Part shown: one piece after another, positions 62,484 through 64,000 of the stretch
How the letters are laid out: each line of letters starts with the position of its first letter
Position numbering within the stretch: the stretch's first letter is position 1
The notes under the pieces: generated by a model
Databases searched by the model: none
Seen by the model: only the letters and a program-made list of their open reading frames with translations
Told to the model about the DNA's origin: nothing
Assembly: GCF_013374995.1 (NCBI RefSeq)
Contig: NZ_CP056030.1
Location: 1,086,501 to 1,150,500, forward strand
Direction: 5' to 3'
DNA from: Pseudomonas eucalypticola
GTDB taxonomy: Bacteria > Pseudomonadota > Gammaproteobacteria > Pseudomonadales > Pseudomonadaceae
Length of the DNA stretch: 64,000 nt
Program-made: the position numbers and the translations under genes

Positions 62484-63419
62484 TCAGTTGAGAATAACCA
62501 GCGCCGGGTACTCGCGTATCGACGCCGAGGTGATATGCGCCAGCGAGCGAACCACGTCCAAGGGGTTCTCCAGCCGATAGTTACCCGTTACCTCGACCTG
62601 GGCCAGGCGGTCATTGGTGTTGACGATCCAGCCAGGGTAGTACCGGCGCAGTTCGTCCAACACCTGGCTCAGGGGGCAGTTTTCAAACACCAGTCGGCCC
62701 TGTACCCACGCCAGGTCCTTTTGCGGGTCCAGGTGCTGGCGCTGGCCGAAACCTGATGGGCCAATGCGGATGCTGTCGCCGGCGTTCAAGCGCACCCGCG
62801 CGTCATTACCGCCCAGCAGGTCGACATTGCCGCGCTGCACCTCGACCTGGGCGACGCCGTCCAGCAGGCGCACGGCGAAGTCGGTGTCGCGCACGCTGGC
62901 ACGCACCGGACCTGCCTGCAGTTCCAGCGGCTGCTGACGGCTGTCGGCGACCTGGAAGAAGGCTTCGCCCTGGTACAACCTGGCTTCACGCTGGGCCTTG
63001 TCGATGTGGGCCGAGAACGCCGTGTTGGTGTTTAGCAGCACCTTGGAGCCATCGTCCAGTTGCAGGCGCTGGCGTTCGCCTACCACGGTCAGGTGGTCCG
63101 CTTCCAGGCGCAGGGGCAGGTTGGTAAAGCTGAACACGCCGACCAGTATCACCGCCGCGGCCGCCATGGGCTTGAGATACGGGCGCAGCCGCACGCGCCA
63201 CGAACGCGTAGCCACCGTGTGCAATTGCTGCGCCGCCTGGTTCACCGCTGTGCCGTTCCACACGGCGCTGGCCTGGGCAAACGCCTGAGCATTGGCAGGC
63301 TCGGCGGCCAGCCACTGCTCAAAGGCCAGGCGCTCAGCCGCGCTGGCACAGTCCAGGCGAATCAGCCAGTCCAGGGCCTGGTCCATGGCGCTGTCGTGAG
63401 CGGGGGGGTGTTCGGTCAC
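62484..63419 (-). CDS. hxuR: FecR-type anti-sigma factor (HxuR-like)
   Basis: 311 residues. N-terminal cytosolic helical segment (to about residue 60, DQALDWLIRLDCASAAERLAF, the FecR_N type), a membrane helix near 95-115 (AAAAVILVGVFSFTNL), then a periplasmic FecR domain with ADHLTVVGERQRLQLDDGSKVLLNTNTAFS. The GTG at 63419 is selected because GAGGA lies 7-12 bases before it and the N-terminus then matches FecR; the frame continues 34 codons without similarity. It lies between receptor and sigma genes. Confidence 0.88.
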   Translation of the reverse strand: MTEHPPAHDSAMDQALDWLIRLDCASAAERLAFEQWLAAEPANAQAFAQASAVWNGTAVNQAAQQLHTVATRSWRVRLRPYLKPMAAAAVILVGVFSFTNLPLRLEADHLTVVGERQRLQLDDGSKVLLNTNTAFSAHIDKAQREARLYQGEAFFQVADSRQQPLELQAGPVRASVRDTDFAVRLLDGVAQVEVQRGNVDLLGGNDARVRLNAGDSIRIGPSGFGQRQHLDPQKDLAWVQGRLVFENCPLSQVLDELRRYYPGWIVNTNDRLAQVEVTGNYRLENPLDVVRSLAHITSASIREYPALVILN

Positions 63420-63548
63420 GCGGGTTCCTCGGGCATCGAGTTCATGACGGCGAATGGCACGTTGAGAGAGCTTATCAAAGACTCGTGGCGCTTGCGGTGA
63501 AGCTAGCGTCATTTCGCACACTGTCCTGGCGAGCTTCTGTCAGACTTC

Positions 63549-64000
63549 TCATTGTTCCATACGTTGCGCCACGCCCACGCAAATGGCCATGATCAGTTTC
63601 AGTTCCTTCTGCACCGTGCTTGCCGATACCTGCAGTTGCCCAGCGATCTCCAGGTAGCTGCAGCCATGCAGCCGGCTGAGGATGAAGATGCGTTGCTGGC
63701 GGGCGGTCAACTGCCCCAGGCTGGTGTTGAGGCGCATCAGCAATTGCTCGGCATGGGCGGCTTCTTCCGGCGTACTCTGGATCGCGGCGACGCTGTACAC
63801 CACTTCGCTGGGCACGTCTTCGAGCAGTGTGCGTTCCTGCACCTTGCGGGCGCGCAGGTGGTCCAGCGCCAGATTGCGCGCAGTTTGAAAGACAAAGGGT
63901 TCCAGGTGTTCGATGGCCCGCTCGCTGAGCGCACGGGTAACCCGCAGGTAGGTTTCCTGCAGCAGGTCTTCAGCCGTGCTGGGGTTGTCGACCATGCGCT
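63549..64000 (-). CDS. hxuI: ECF (FecI-type) RNA polymerase sigma factor, C-terminal part (cut by window edge)
   Basis: At least 150 residues; the start lies beyond base 64000. Region 2 (LLQETYLRVTRALSER...FVFQTARNLALDHLRARKV) and region 4 helix-turn-helix (CSYLEIAGQLQVSASTVQKELKLIM) are present. It would transcribe the receptor gene when heme is sensed. Its stop is 127 bp upstream of the anti-sigma start, with the operon order sigma, anti-sigma, receptor. Confidence 0.88.
   Translation of the reverse strand, partial: RMVDNPSTAEDLLQETYLRVTRALSERAIEHLEPFVFQTARNLALDHLRARKVQERTLLEDVPSEVVYSVAAIQSTPEEAAHAEQLLMRLNTSLGQLTARQQRIFILSRLHGCSYLEIAGQLQVSASTVQKELKLIMAICVGVAQRMEQ

Overview
The window looks like a chromosomal segment of a Pseudomonas of the putida/fluorescens lineage. 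It is GC-rich. The alginate genes run algD-alg8-alg44-algK-algE-algG, and the surrounding blocks (yaaA, NodB-like gene, phoH, moaCDE, aapJQMP; yejK, hupN, rlmF, valS, holC, pepA, lptFG; csp, gcvT-sdaA-gcvP-gcvH) match, from memory, the gene order of P. putida KT2440. No rRNA, tRNA, CRISPR array, prophage or recognisable transposase was seen.

Layout. 1-7.9 kb (minus strand): the distal-to-proximal alginate operon, cut by the left edge inside algG, with an 820-bp algD control region carrying an AlgU-like promoter. 8.7-12.5 kb: yaaA, a secreted NodB-fold protein with a damaged metal site, and a PIN-PhoH ATPase. 12.5-17.5 kb (minus): a four-gene alternate chaperone-usher fimbrial operon of the CS1/Cbl type (pilin, usher, tip, chaperone) lying between phoH and moaC, probably an accessory insertion. 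17.8-21.2 kb: moaCDE, an RhlB-type helicase and a carboxylesterase. 21.4-25.9 kb: the acidic amino-acid ABC transporter aapJQMP behind a textbook sigma-54 promoter. 26-31 kb: a GntR regulator, a CynX-type MFS transporter, small enzymes, and an AT-richer patch with one orphan gene. 31-42 kb: housekeeping genes. 42.1-44.2 kb: 2.1 kb with no credible gene, made of five alternating-orientation copies of a structured repeat joined to variable hexanucleotide tracts. 44.2-53 kb: RDD protein, cold-shock protein, and the glycine-cleavage/serine-deaminase operon with its sigma-54 activator gcsR. 53.2-54.4 kb: an Xre/MbcA-RES toxin-antitoxin pair. 54.3-58.9 kb: a DUF5064-like protein, a CoA-transferase, a chemoreceptor and a YbaN-type membrane protein. 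59-64 kb (minus): heme-uptake locus with heme oxygenase, TonB-dependent receptor, FecR-type anti-sigma and an ECF sigma factor cut by the right edge.

How the parts work together. The alginate block makes and exports polymannuronate under c-di-GMP control (PilZ site of Alg44). GcsR, with three tandem 18-bp palindromic sites and a -24/-12 promoter upstream of gcvH, should switch on glycine breakdown to serine and then pyruvate; unlike P. aeruginosa, no glyA lies inside this operon. The heme genes form a cell-surface signalling unit: heme at the receptor is signalled to the FecR protein and the sigma factor, and the oxygenase opens the imported heme; a Fur-box-like site precedes the receptor.

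The items that most deserve a second look are the 42-44 kb composite repeat, the 43-bp-arm near-perfect palindrome at 34.2 kb, the GcsR control region, the metal-site-deficient NodB protein and the inserted fimbrial operon.
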